From: Zonotrichia leucophrys gambelii
Taxonomy: Eukaryota > Chordata > Aves > Passeriformes > Passerellidae
Direction: 5' to 3'
DNA length: 64,000 nucleotides
Assembly (NCBI RefSeq): GCF_028769735.1
Contig: NC_088177.1
Coordinates: 27,064,099-27,128,098 of the forward strand
The notes under the pieces were generated by a model. That model was not told the origin of the DNA, searched no databases, and worked only from the letters and a program-made list of their open reading frames with translations. Below are positions 28,979 through 41,870 of this stretch, piece by piece (positions within the stretch are counted from its first letter, which is position 1; each line of letters opens with the position of its first letter). The translations under genes were made by a program, and so were the position numbers.

Positions 28979-31900
28979 GCTCAGGAACCCTTTTTTTGGT
29001 GACTGAACCCATGACTGATGAGGTTGAGTCTCCCCCAGTCCTCAGTGGGCAGGTGTAAAATGGGACAGAGGACAGGTAGCGTTTATCTGTGACATGCCAG
29101 GGGCTGACCTGGAAAGGTTTCTGGTGCTTTCGTAAGGGGCTGAGACTAACGCAAACTATTTCCTTCACACGTTTCAGAGACAAGTAATTAACTGAAAAGA
29201 AATTAAAATTACTGAAAACCTTAGTTCATTTAACACTGGATAAAGAAATCTATTTCTCAGCACTATCCCTGCCCTTTGTCCCTCCCTGAAGGAAAAGGGA
29301 GTTGCAGATTTTCTGTCTCGTTTAGGTCAGGAAATCTCTTAAAAAAGCGATCTTTTCCAGCCGGTTCTTTGCTTTTACCAATAGATGGGGCTGTCCTTTC
29401 AGGTGATGGCTTAGTATCTTTTTTTTTTCCCCTTTTTTTTCTATCTTTACCCTCCTTTCTGTCTCTCTTTACCCTCCTCCCTTCCCCCCTCTTTTTTTTT
29501 CCCTCTGCTATTTGCTGATTTGTATTAGGTACCATAGAGTGAGCCTCAGAACAGGAAGCTGAGAACAAAGCAGAGAGGATACTGCAGAGGTTTTTTTTTC
29601 CCCGTTCTCAATGAGAATGCAGCAATTTATAACACTTTTTAATCTTTTGGAACTGAGAATCTAAACACCTCTATTAGCATTTCAAGCATTTCATCATCAC
29701 TATCTCCTGGGGGGTTTTTGGAGGTTTTTTTCATAATGCTTTTAAAATTCCAGTTTTATCAGGTAAGCCAGGAGGATGGTAAATCCTAGACCTTAGTGCA
29801 TTTATGTGAGCAGTCAGCATGGATCCCCCACCCCAACCTCCCTTCCTTTTTTTTTTTTTTTTTTTTTTTTGAGTGCTTGCTTTACAGTTACTGTTAAGCA
29901 TATAATTGAGGAGAAATTTGGGTATTTTGCTTCAAAAATGTTTTTCAAGCTGCAATCAGTTCTTTTTGGCATCTCAGCATTTTGCTACAAGATCTGTTTC
30001 GGTGGCCTTATACTTTTCGGTGTTTGCCTCTTTGCTGGAGGGTGATTTTGTTTAAATTATTGTTACATATTTTCCCCAAACTTTTTGGAAGATAAGAGAG
30101 GCCATGTTGTTCCTTCTCGTGGAAGACATATTAAAGTCTAAAGCAAGCACTGCAGGACAGTACAGTTTTCCTTCCCATGGAGAAGCTCTGTTAAAGGCTG
30201 AATGCTTCACACCAATGTTTTCCCAAAGGAGGAAAGGCAGCCCTCTCTTTTCTCTCTCCCTCCCCCTGCCCTCAGTCTGTCTGATCAGGTGCACTGCTGG
30301 CACCTCTTACCTTGATTTACATGGCCAGGACTGGGTCTAATGCTCTAGATATGGCTCGGTTCACCATCTGAACCATCTTGCTTTTTCAAACAGCACAAGA
30401 AATTTGCCAGGTGGACTTCAAGCTCTGTCAGCCTCTTTTCTCAAATGGATTTCTTCTCTGCTGCTTGTCTGAGGTATGTGTTTAAAAGAATCCCACTGTA
30501 CTAATTACCTGGGATTGGGCTGTTTGTTCAGCCCCACTTTGAGAAAGCTGTTGTTACTCACTCAGCAGTATTTGAAAATGGGTTGGTGTTTTCTGTCCCT
30601 ACTGAAAATCTCTTCAATTCTATTTTTTCAGAAATGCTTATTTTGTGGTTATGGTGTCAGACTCCTGAGCTATCTTGGCTGATGTTAGTGTTGCATTTTT
30701 GAACTTGTTTATTGTGCTTTTCATGCCTGACCAATGTGTTGATGTCAAGCACAAAAGAAAAAAGGCTGTGCTAAAAATTACTCTGAAATCTAATGCAAAA
30801 CAATAACAGGATTGCTGTCAAGACTGACATCCTGATACTTTATTCTGCTGAGCCTAGTTTGTGTGATCTTGAATATTTGCTGAAATATTTAGACAGAGGG
30901 AGGCAAGTTAGAGACAAGCAGCTTTAAACTGGTTGTCCTCAGTTTGTCAGAAAGTTTTTATTATTTTGAAGGAAGTATCAAGGGGAGTGGGGCAGGGAAT
31001 TAGGAAATTAAGAGCTTGCATAAGACATAGTCTAATCAGAACAATTCTAGTGAAATTCTAGGAAAACAACAGCAATTTGCAAACTGTCTAGTGCCAAAAA
31101 TAAAAAATGTAAAAGTCTATGATGACTTACAGAAAAATTATATAGATAAATGTATATCAAGAAAATATATATCCTATCAGCTGTTTGAAACAATACTTTA
31201 TATAGGGGCAAGGGTAGGGTATTGGTCATTGAGACCTTTGTTGAAATTATATAAAAACATAAACTTGCTTTGAAGTTTCAGAAGTTGTAATCATCACCAG
31301 CTGAGAAGCTAAAATCAATTACAGATTCTTTTATTCTTAAAATGAAGATGGCCTTGAGCTAGAAAAGCTTCCCAATATTTACGAATATGCACTCAATGCA
31401 CTACCCAATGTCAAGCAGTTTAAAGGACAACTGGCTGTTGTTGACTTCTAAGGATGGCAGTGCTGCTGCTTTCCACATTGCACTGCATCCTTCCAGCATG
31501 TGAATTCTAATTCCAGAGTTTCCTACATTCATGGCAGAGCATACCATATTTAATGGGCAAACCCACATGGCTTAGCATTGAACTTTTTCCTTTAAATTAT
31601 ATTTTACAAATCCTTCTCTACCATTTTTGGCTGCCTGAAACTGAAGAACTGAAATTAGCAAAGTGTGAGGGTTCTCCTGCCCTTAGTTGTGAGAAATAGT
31701 CTGTTAATAATAATCAGGAGAAGTGGGTACTTTGCAAATTCTTTTGAGACAAGGCAGAAATTTTGACCTTATTTTTCTGTGTGCATCTAGAATTGTGGCA
31801 GTCAGTCTCATGGATTAATGTCTTTTCCTTCATTTTATTCATTTTCTGAGCTCCAGCCCCACAGCTCATCTATGGGAAAACATATTGTGTCTTCTGGGCT

Positions 31901-33759
31901 ATATACCACTAAGAGAATTGTGGATTGTTTTCCAGTAACAGAAGCATATTCTGCCTTCTTTTTCTTCATTGATAACAGCTTATGCAGGTGGGAGGCAATA
32001 GGATTCCTCAAGAGTCCTGTATTTGACCTGTAGACTTTCTGTTGGTGCCAAAATGGCTACAGCAGAAGAAAAACCAAATTAAAAATTGAACAATATTTAT
32101 TCACTCCTCTAAACTCAGACAACCAGTGTTACGGATACAGTATGACATACTAGAGAAGGAATACCATTATGCTTTTTTTAGCATAATACTTTAGAGCACC
32201 TAAGAGATCACATTGCTACAAGAGAGAAAAAAAATCCTAGAGCTGAACTGCTCTAAAATGTGGGGGAAAGGAACCTTTGAGTAAATTTGAACTATTAAAA
32301 TCTACAGCTAACATTTCTGACTGAATATAATATTGTAGGGAGATGGGCAATATCATGCAAATTCTCTAGATGTTTTTTCCCAAAGCCCAGTAATTCTGGT
32401 GTGTTACTTCCATTTTTCTAGTTGTAGGCTTATTCTTTGTAGATTTCTATCCATAAAAACACATAGAAGTTGGATGGAAACAACTGAAATTTTGGTATGA
32501 GTGAAGAAATTAATCAAATAGCAACCATGGACATAGAAATCATCACTCAGTCATACTGGGGTTAGTCCAATTTCTGTAAAATACACTGATCTCGTTTTAT
32601 TCAATATGAGTTATATTTGTTGAAAGAATCAGTGTGATGTTTTACTAAATACATGGGTATTCAGTGTTTTTAGGATTGCTGTCCTTTACTGATTATTGAG
32701 TCATTATTTCTGTCTCTTCCATTTCACCAGTGTGTGGTGGTTTCAGATCCCCTTTTGTGCTCTTCTGAAATTCTGTTTAGCTCTGTAAAATAAAATTTGA
32801 TTTTATTTTGCACTTGTTAAGAAAATCTGGGTAGAACCCTTCCCTGCCATGTTAAATATAATTTGAAAATCTACAGTTCTGATTCATCCACACTGCTATT
32901 TATTGTTGTAATTTATCAGCCCCAGAAATTCTCTCTCTCCTTCCTCTTTCTGCCATGAAGTTCTCATTACATTGCATTTTCAGAACCCAAGTTTCCATTG
33001 CTTTCTGTCTCAGCAGTATCTAGTGGATCTCTAACCGTCCTTCCACTGCTCTACTTTAAAGTGTTTCCACCCCCTTTTTTAATTAATTTCCTCTTTTTTC
33101 CACAAGTCTCTGAGAAAAGGACAAAACCCTTATATTTTTAGTCTCAGAAACACCCCGCTCAGTTTGAGCTTCCAAGCTCTCTCCCTTTTCATTCCCTCTG
33201 TCTTTGTAATTTATATCAGTACCTTGTAAACATGCAGACCAATCCTCATCTTTCTCTTACTCCTTCAAGACACTGTCTAATTTGCTACTAGAATTGGCTT
33301 TTTAAAATTACTTTGTAACACAAATTTAAAAACCTGATTATCATCCTCCTGGTGAAACAAAGCAAAACCAAACAAAACCTCAAATCCTGTCAAGGTCAGA
33401 AATAAAAATTTAGGAGTAAATGCAGAGAACTGTGTGACTCAATTATTTAATAACTCTATCTAATAATGGCATTGTCAAAGACGACAAATCAAAGTAGCAA
33501 CTACAGTACTGTTACCAAATGTTGTTTCCTTCAGAGTGAGAGCCTTCATTTTTTTTATTTGTAGGGTTTCACTTCTTTGATAAAATTATTGTCAAATGAA
33601 TCTGTTAAGAGAAAATGGTGCTGGAGGTATTTCTGAATGCAGATGATAGGTGCTCCTCTTAGGGATGCCTCAGCAGGGCTCTTTGAGTAGCTCTGCAGGA
33701 TCCCTGGAGTGAGCCCACTCATGGAAACAGAAGTGAAGGGGCTGGTGGATCACCAGAAG
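28979..33759. other. Non-coding DNA with homopolymer tracts
   Basis: No gene is recognised. The stretch holds the polypyrimidine tract listed separately and a 24-base T run at 29847-29870. The rest is ordinary AT-rich sequence. The 101-codon minus-strand frame at 29263-29568 is a lysine/arginine/glutamate-rich translation of the polypyrimidine tract and is not a gene. Confidence 0.6.
29417..29506. repeat. Polypyrimidine tract, 90 bases
   Basis: The plus strand is T/C throughout except for four purines at 29443, 29449, 29461 and 29471. Blocks of T and C alternate, giving imperfect mirror symmetry around the cctcctttctgtctctcttt centre. Such tracts can form triplex (H-) DNA and are replication-slippage hotspots. 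No functional role is shown by the sequence. Confidence 0.85.
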
Positions 33760-34055
33760 CTGAATGCTGAGGATGATTTGTGCTCTCTGTGTCCAGAGTG
33801 GGTGGGACAGGAAGTGAAGACTGAAGAAATGGGCTCACCCAGATGAGATGTGAGAACAAACATTTTACTAAAGCAGATAGTGGAGAGCTGTAGCAGAATG
33901 TCAGAAGAATCTGTCACGTTTGTCCTGAAGGTCTGTAGGAAGAGGTTAGATGAAACATCTGTTGGGAAATAGGTATAGCAAACTTGCCTTGGGCAGCAAG
34001 ATAAACTAGATGGCCCTTGATCTCTTTTTTCCAACCTGGTTTTTCTGTGAGTCCA
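33760..34055 (+). repeat. Old CR1 3' end fragment
   Basis: The block gaggttagatgaaacatctg followed by ttgccttgggcagcaagat, ctagatggcccttgatctc and ttttccaacctggtttttctg follows the order of the CR1 tail. That order is truncated ORF2 end, 'ggactagatgacc', 'cccttccaacc', then the terminal octamers. It is considerably more diverged than the copy at 15 kb. The 5' limit is uncertain. Confidence 0.6.
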
Positions 34056-37000
34056 CAAAAAGAAGTAGATATCTGAGATGTAACAGGCAGTTTACAATAA
34101 ATTATATAGGGTCCACTAAAAGCTATCTTCACTAGGATTGCATAAAAGCATATAAACATCCCCTGAAAATATTTATCCTAGGGTATATGCACTCTGAAAT
34201 GCTTCCAATATACCAAGAGCAGAAAATGTGCCCTTAAAATGTAATTTCTTAGTGTTTCTTTTAGACTACATAGTCTTTACTAGTGAACCATAGCAAGTGT
34301 GTGAATCCTAGGGGTAGAAAAAGGATATTTGCAAATCTGATCAAATTTCCATACTGTCTGGAGAATAGTACACATTTAATTAAAAAGATTTTTAAATTGA
34401 TAGTTTTTCTTTATAGAAAGAACTAGGACACTTCTGAATCTGATTAAAAAAATGAGTGTACCGGAGCCATTTTAAAGTTCTATTTTTAATGTTCATATTC
34501 AGTATTTTTCACAGCTGAGAAACCCAGTCTGATACATTTATTTTCTAAAATGAAACCTAAATAGTGCCATATATATATATATATCTTAAAGTGTGCAGTT
34601 GATGGATAGAGACAGAGAACTGTTCAGAACTCCATAGTGGGTGCATTGACAATGCTTAATTGAAAAAGAAGTTATACAACAATTTTATTTTTTTTCTTAA
34701 ACAGGAACTGTGTGATCCAAGTGTAATCTAGAAACCTTCCATCTGAGTATTTTTGCCTCCAGTTCAATTTATTTTCTCTTTACACACACTGGGGGGATAA
34801 ACCAGAAAGGATGACCCTTTATTATGTTTTCATAACTTCATATTGCCTCAGAACAAAATACTACAAGTCAACTACTCTGAAATAATGAAGCATCTCATCT
34901 GAAAGAAAAATTTTTACTCCAAGAAAAATGATCTGTATATTACATCTTACTCATTTTGGCTCATTCTAAGACCAGGACTGGCTGGCCATGAGCTGGCACT
35001 GCCCAGCAGCTCAGGGGGCACACACATTCTGGGGTGAGCTTTTTGAAAACTGGTAAATGCTGGATGTAGTGCCACTCCTGAGGATCCTTACAGCTCTTGG
35101 GAGCCCTGAGCAGCAGCCTGGTGAGTTCTGCTGTGTCTCAGGCAGGGCAGCTGGTGGTTTGCTGTGGGTTATGTGTGTCCAGCTGCTGCACAGCCCGCCC
35201 GTCTGCCACTTGTGGGCATTGACCTCAGAGCTGCCCTCTGCCTTCCCCTCAAGCAGGCTGCTCTACATCTGTGAAGTCTCAGTTCAGACTGCTGCTGAAC
35301 CAGCACTAAATAATATTTAATGGTTCTGCTGGGAGAAACAAAAATCCTTACTGCCCAAGAGTAGAGAATGATAAAATATGAGATCTGCTAGCAAGAGAAA
35401 GCAAAGTAGATGGTACAATACTTGCTCTCTTATGTCTGCATGCCTAATTCCTAGACAATAACAATGAGTTTTGGGAGAAGAGAAAAAAAATAAAGGCTGA
35501 GGAAATGCAAATTAATCAATCTTTTAAAATCAATCTTTTAAAAGAGGAGTACTAAACACCAAATTTTATTTTTAAAAGGTATTTCTTTATTCCAAAGCAA
35601 TCTGTCTTCAGGACATTAAGCTCAATTTTGCTCTCTAATAGTGTTTTATTCAAAATTTTCTCTCCCTTTTGCTTTGATTGCCTTGCACCTGGTATTTCTC
35701 TGCAGGTCGCAGCAGTGACAGTTATTTCTCGGGGTTACATGCTTTGCAGAATTCTGAAATACAGGAAACTGGTCAGTTTTGGGAAGAGGTTTTTTTTCCT
35801 CCTGTGGTTAAAGTAAGATTGACTATGCTATTAAGGCTGAAATTTCATATTATATGTCTAAACTTATATATATAAGTCTGTATTTTAGTGCTGAGGCAAA
35901 AAATACAGTACTTCTATACAGAGTGACAAGAACTTTATACTGACTTTTGTGTGAATTCCTGATTACTTAGCACTTTGGAAAAGGATGGGTTATGCCTTTA
36001 GCTGTCTGTTCAGATAAGTTTCAGATAGGAAATATGAGCCTTTTTCTCTCTTTCATGTGAGAAAAGATGTGAAGATGGCTAAATAATGGCTGGGGGCAGT
36101 GCAACTGTGATTAGCAGTATTCTGAAGTGAAGTTCACAAAGTAAGCTGTTTCTCTTTAGAGAGCTGCAGGTCTGTGCCTCTGTGTAATGATTTTAATTCA
36201 AGTGACTTTACTGAAGCAGTATTTGTTAACTGCTTTGGGGGATTACAACAAAAAAAAAAATCAGATTTTCTGAGACATTCTTGTATCATCCCTGTTAAAG
36301 TTCCATGTTGCAGAGTTGTAGGGTGTATTTTACTTCTGGAAGTTTCAGGAATTTTGTTATTAAAAACCTCCTGCTCTCTGGCTGTGCCAGACTCAATTCT
36401 GAGCCCATTCCTTCATATTGCTCATCTGAAGTACACACTCTTGAATTTTAACACTTATTAACATCCAGGTTCTTACCTGCAAATTATTCTATTTCAATTT
36501 GTGACCAGCACTGCAGGTTGCCTTGGAATGATGTATTGGAACCTTTGGGTGTCCGTAGTGGGAGGAGTTCAGACATGGAATGCAGGATCACAGTCTCAAT
36601 GTGCTATCCAAACACAGAGAGGGAGGGAATTGCTGCTCCAGCCATGATACTTGAATGAGATTTGAAAGTACACTGTCTCCCAACCTAAGTATAAGGAAAA
36701 ATGCTCAGATGTCACAGAGGGAAAGAAGACCTTTAAGGTGATGAAGTAGTTTTGGTAGCTGAGCAGCCAAACCACTGGACAGTTTTGGAAGGTGTCTTGA
36801 AAAAGAAGAGGTTAAAAGGAGCATAGGCAAAATGAGGGATCTTTGCAGATATTTGCATCTCCTACATATAACTGGACTTCAAAATTACAGTGTTGATGTA
36901 AATTGAAAATTTAAACAATGGATTTAACATCTAAAAAATGAAATTTGAGATAATGAAGAAAGGCTGCTAAGGGCCTCTGAGAGGCAATCAGTCTGCTTTC

Positions 37001-40000
37001 TGAGAATTTATACAGAAGGATGATGGAGCCCTAGAAACTATCTAGAAAATAATTCTTAATAAGGGCAGTGTTTCTTGATAAGGGCAAAGAAACTTTCTTG
37101 GTTTTTTGTAAGAATGATGTTAAACAGACCTTAGGTATGTATGGCAGCAGGAGGAGTATAGTATGATTTATAGTTTGGTTCCAAAGCTTAGACAAGGACA
37201 TTTGACACATATGAGAGTCAGATTCATTATGACTGCTAGTAGCACAGGCTGCACTAACCTCAGCAGCCCTTAGGCTTGGTTGCATTTCATGTGCTGAGCT
37301 GCTGTGGTAAGCACTCATAGTCTGGGGTGAATCACTCCAGCTAGAAACTGAAGACATTTACACCAGCAATGGCAGTGAAGTCTGAAGTAATTGTAAGTTG
37401 GGTAAATTGGACTACATATAGGATAAAGAGGATGAGTCTGAAAGAAGTTTGGAGACTAAAATAGCTACAGCTATCCATTCTTCCCACTTTCAGCAGGGTT
37501 CATGTGGTTTGGACAGCTTTGATGGTGCTCTGAAAAGGTAAACTTCACAGGTGTTTGCCATTTGCCCATTTGCCTGCCCTGTGAGCGTGTCTGTCTGCTG
37601 CTCAGGGCACAAAATCAAAAGTAACTCAGGAGGGGCTTTGCTAGAAAAGCTCAGGTATCTGCAGATTTGGAGGTTTGGAAGCATACTGTCTCCCAAGTCC
37701 AGAAGAACTGCCTGTAAAAGGCAGTACAGGCAGGTTCATGTTGCCTCAAGAGCTGCTTGGGACAGAATACAGTTTTGGTTGCACTCTGTCAAATACAGTA
37801 TAGATGTAGCCTGAGCAAGATAGGTAGTAAAACAGAATATTAACATTTCACATGGCTGCTGATAAATCTATATGCTCATATTTCAAAGCAAACATTTTAG
37901 GATTTTATAATATAATGTATTGCACTTTTTCACTGAGGCCTTTTCTTCTAAGACGACACAGTCAATACAGGAATAGTCTTTTAAAGGTGCCTAATCACAG
38001 TCTTATGCTTTGGCCACCTGTTATGCATCACATCATGGTGTTTTCACTGAAAAATTGTCTTTTGCTTTGCACTCTTACTTGGCTTTAACTGTCTTTACAG
38101 TGGTAACAATTTTTATTTTGACCTTAGTGGGCTTTGGAATATTTTACATACATGCACCGCTTCCCACTTGCTTCAAGCTTCTGTGGTCAGTGTGTAATTC
38201 ACCCAAGAACTCCCTCATCACTGAGCCACAGCAAGCCTAATTTCACCACCACATCACCTGCAAACCCAGCCTTGATGCCATCAAGCCCAAAACACACCCA
38301 AAGCACTCAGCTTCCAGCAAGGCTGGCTGCCTGGGAGGGCTCCAGCAAGCATGGCAGGAGGGAGCTTGCCTCTCACTCTCTAGGATCCCCTCAAGGACCA
38401 TGTTAAGCTCATGTGCCCCATGGGTTTGCCAGAAAGACAAGAAGATTTCATGGAGGGAAAAAAGTCTGAGCAAGAAAAGTAAGAGAGGAAGGGAGAACAA
38501 AAATTGTCATGACATTTTCATACTTCCTGATGAAATTTTAAATATAGAGAAAACAAGAAATTTTAAGCGTAATAAATATGGAAAACTACATAAATGGGTG
38601 TAACAAACCACTGCTACTTAAAATTGCTAAGTACTGAAAATTATTCTGTATTTATACTTTTTCCTCAAAGTCAAATTAAAATCTGTCTGATGTCATTTCC
38701 ATCTACCATATTAAGTCCCCAATTTGTCTCACAATGAATGAAACACGAATATTTTCAAGCTTCTTAACTGTGCATGTTTCCCTCAGACTTAAATGTCCTT
38801 GGATTCATTAGAGCCATGACCCCACAGATTGCATTGATCTCTTCTCTGACAATGTTCACTATTGACATACTTAACACTAGTTTTTCATAACTGGATATTC
38901 TCATCTTTATGTATCTTCTATTGTTGTGCTCAAGTGCATTGAGAAATGGTTTTTGATAAAGGAAGTTTCCTACTTTGGTTTCTCACTGTAAGCTTATTTA
39001 TCCAAAAGCTTCTGGATTGCACATACACTACCTGCAGAAGCATTGTTCAGCTCTCAGTGTGGTAGGAAATGGTGCCCTGTGCTCAGAGGCACTGATCAGA
39101 GATCAGACAAGAAGCATGACGTGCTGAGGAATGCCTCTCCTCGTTTTTCTCAGCTGGGTGTATTGTTAATCAATACCTGACTCTGGGAGGTTGAGTGGCT
39201 GAAGCTTTCTCTCATCTGGTAGGGCTAGAACTAACTTTCACACTGGTCTGCTATTAGTAGAGTAAAGAGTTATGGGAAACTATTACTAATTTATAATTTA
39301 TCCTTAAACTATTTAAGATATTGCCCTGGACACCCAATGCCAAAGTACCAGAAGGCATTGCCACTCACTCTTTTAAACTAAAAATTATTAATTGGAAAAA
39401 CATTGCAAAACACTTTAATCTCTAATGCAATATTAAAAATGACAATTTAGAACAGCAGTAAACAGTTTCAATCACAAATGCAAGAGTATTTTAAATTAAT
39501 GAAAAGTCAAAAGTGTGGGTTTGGATGAGAAAAATGAAAGCATTTTAATCACTGTACACAAATCCTACAAAATGGGAAATCTGGTATTTTTCAATCAGAA
39601 AAGTTGAGACTGAAAGATATTATTTGCTGATATTGGTTGCTGTACTCTTCAGTTTACCATGTTGATTCTCCCACTTGAGTTCTCATCTTACAGGTGGAGC
39701 CACATGAACAGATTAACATTATACAGACCCTGTAATATATCTGTTTGAATTCAAGGTGGAATACAAGATAGAAAACTTTATTAAATACTTTATTGCTTGA
39801 TTATCTTCATTAATGGAGTTTGTGTACATTTGATGTGCACCAAGTGATATTTATAAAAAACTATAGATCTCAAACCTCTTTCCTTTTTTATGTTTTTGTA
39901 CCTGTATTTTAGAATAGCTTCTTTGCAAAATATTCACTAAATGTGCCCTACAATTCCATGTTTAACCACATAGCTTAATGCTGTATTTGATAAAGTACAA

Positions 40001-41823
40001 AGTACTTTGCTTGCTTTCAGCAGATTATCTGATCTTCAGAAAACGACCAGACAGTGGCTCAGAATTTGAATGACTGCAAGTTTTGCTTCAAAATTTGTTA
40101 TCATTTATGCTCTTAATAAGTATATATCAATATTTCAGATATTTCTAATGAATGGTTATCCATTTTTGAATAGACGATATCTTTTGATATTACCTTAGCT
40201 TTACATCTTGTCTGTTTTCTCAGTACACTTTATAGCATTCAGTTCATTCTAAACATTCAAAGTTCCTGCATATAATGTATTCTTATTTATTTTGAAGAAG
40301 CATATTTCTTTAATTGTTTCTCTTGACCAATCATAGGCTTTTAAAAATTTCCAAAGTTCCAATAGCACTAGATTTCTTAGTCTATAATTGTACTGCTCTT
40401 GGTTTTTGACTGGATTATTTATTGTTTCTTTACACTTCCATCAAAATTGACTGGAAAATCACCAGTACCTCAAAAGACAAAAAAACCTTGAATATTTGCT
40501 TTTAGGTGAAAGTCAGTGTGGCTAACAGTCTTTGCTCAATGGCTTTCAAACTGCTGCTTCTGCAGAATTACTAATTCCTGCCTTTCTTGGCAAATCTGAA
40601 GCTTTTTCCAGTAGTGCATTGCTCAAAGGATGGGGCAGACACAGCAGATGTTTCTGCTGCTGCTGGTAGTCAACCATTTAATAACAATAAGCATTTTGGT
40701 TTTTTTCCAGGAATTTTCAAGATTGTTTTCCCCTTTATGCAACTGAGAATACTGAGTGCCACGTAGGAGCTTTTTAGATCTTAAAACAAGCTAAATATCT
40801 AATATTCAATAGAGTAAATGAACTCTGCAGCTATACCACTTCTAGGGGACAAAGTGCCAGGGCTTGAACATTGTCATGTCTCTAGTCCACATCATGTACA
40901 GACATGCCTGGACACAAGGCTGGGACATCATGGCCTCATGAGTGTCCACTGAACAAAAACTTTCCAAAATTCCATTGGATTATCATTCTTAATTCAAAGT
41001 TTGTTAAAAATCACTTCAAACCTAATCAGGATATAGGTGAGAGTTATTTGCTTGTTTATTTTTTACCAGGTCTGTGTTTTGGAAGAAGATTCTTTACAGC
41101 AGTGATGTGACTTTCTAAAATTTTATTTTTTATTTTGAGAACTACATGAAAATATCTAAAATAGTTTTTGAAATGAACTAAAATTGTATCTGTAAGAACA
41201 AATATTAATTATGCTACTGTAAAGCGAAATTGCCAATCTGGGAATAAGCCATTTCTCACATATTATTAGGAAATTGTTAAGCTCAAAGAAGCTTACTAAG
41301 AAACACCAGAATTCTCTTATTGTTGGTAAAAGTGGTTTGTGTGTTCAGAACCACAAAATGCAGAGGGACATGAGGGGAGAACTGCAGAGGAGTTGCCTTA
41401 GCAGGATCAGAAGATGCCAGTGACCAAGGTGCAGGGCCTTTTCCACATAAACAGAAATGCAAATGTCAGGAGTTTACAGACTTGTGTTACCTGCTGCATG
41501 GCATTAGCATATAGAGTACCAATTCATTTGGAAAACACTTATTTCACATGTAGCCCATGTATTTGTTGCATCTCATAAAACCTGAGACAGGCAGAAGGGA
41601 TTGAGGCGATAGAACCATCCCAAAGTTGTGCAGGGACAGAGGATCTTCCTTGGCTGCAGAGCTGCTTTGTGGTTGAAGCATCTCCCATTCCTTGAGCACT
41701 CCCTGCTCTCCCAGGCAGCCTGGGAGATGGATCCTCCCCCGGGTGCTGCACTGCAGGAGCTCAGCAGCTGATGCCCAGTCCTGGCACAGGGGCTGGGGCT
41801 GCTGCTGCCTCCTCTCTGCACAG
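34056..41823. other. Non-coding DNA, no gene recognised
   Basis: AT-rich sequence. An (AT)8 microsatellite lies at 34569-34584. A GC-richer block at 34970-35290 has open frames but no recognisable domain. No exon, RNA gene or clear transposon is supported. The 108-codon minus-strand frame at 37031-37357 has no family resemblance. Confidence 0.6.
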
Positions 41824-41870
41824 GCATGTCCTGGGCCATGCTCTGAGTGCAAAGGATGTAAAGCAAGGGG
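41824..41870 (+). other. Possible 47-nt non-coding exon (splice-site pair only)
   Basis: A long pyrimidine-rich run ending in ctcctctctgcacag gives a strong acceptor just before 41824. A strong donor, ggg|gtaagt, follows 41870. The pair is in the same orientation as SCN1A and about 6 kb upstream of the coding exon, so it could be an alternative 5'UTR exon. The 47 bases contain no special conservation that I can judge. Splice-site pairs this good also occur by chance in tens of kilobases, so the call is tentative. Confidence 0.15.

Noticed and set aside
29263..29568. 101-codon basic, lysine/arginine-rich minus-strand protein
   Set aside because: It is the translation of the polypyrimidine tract and its flanks; composition explains the open frame.
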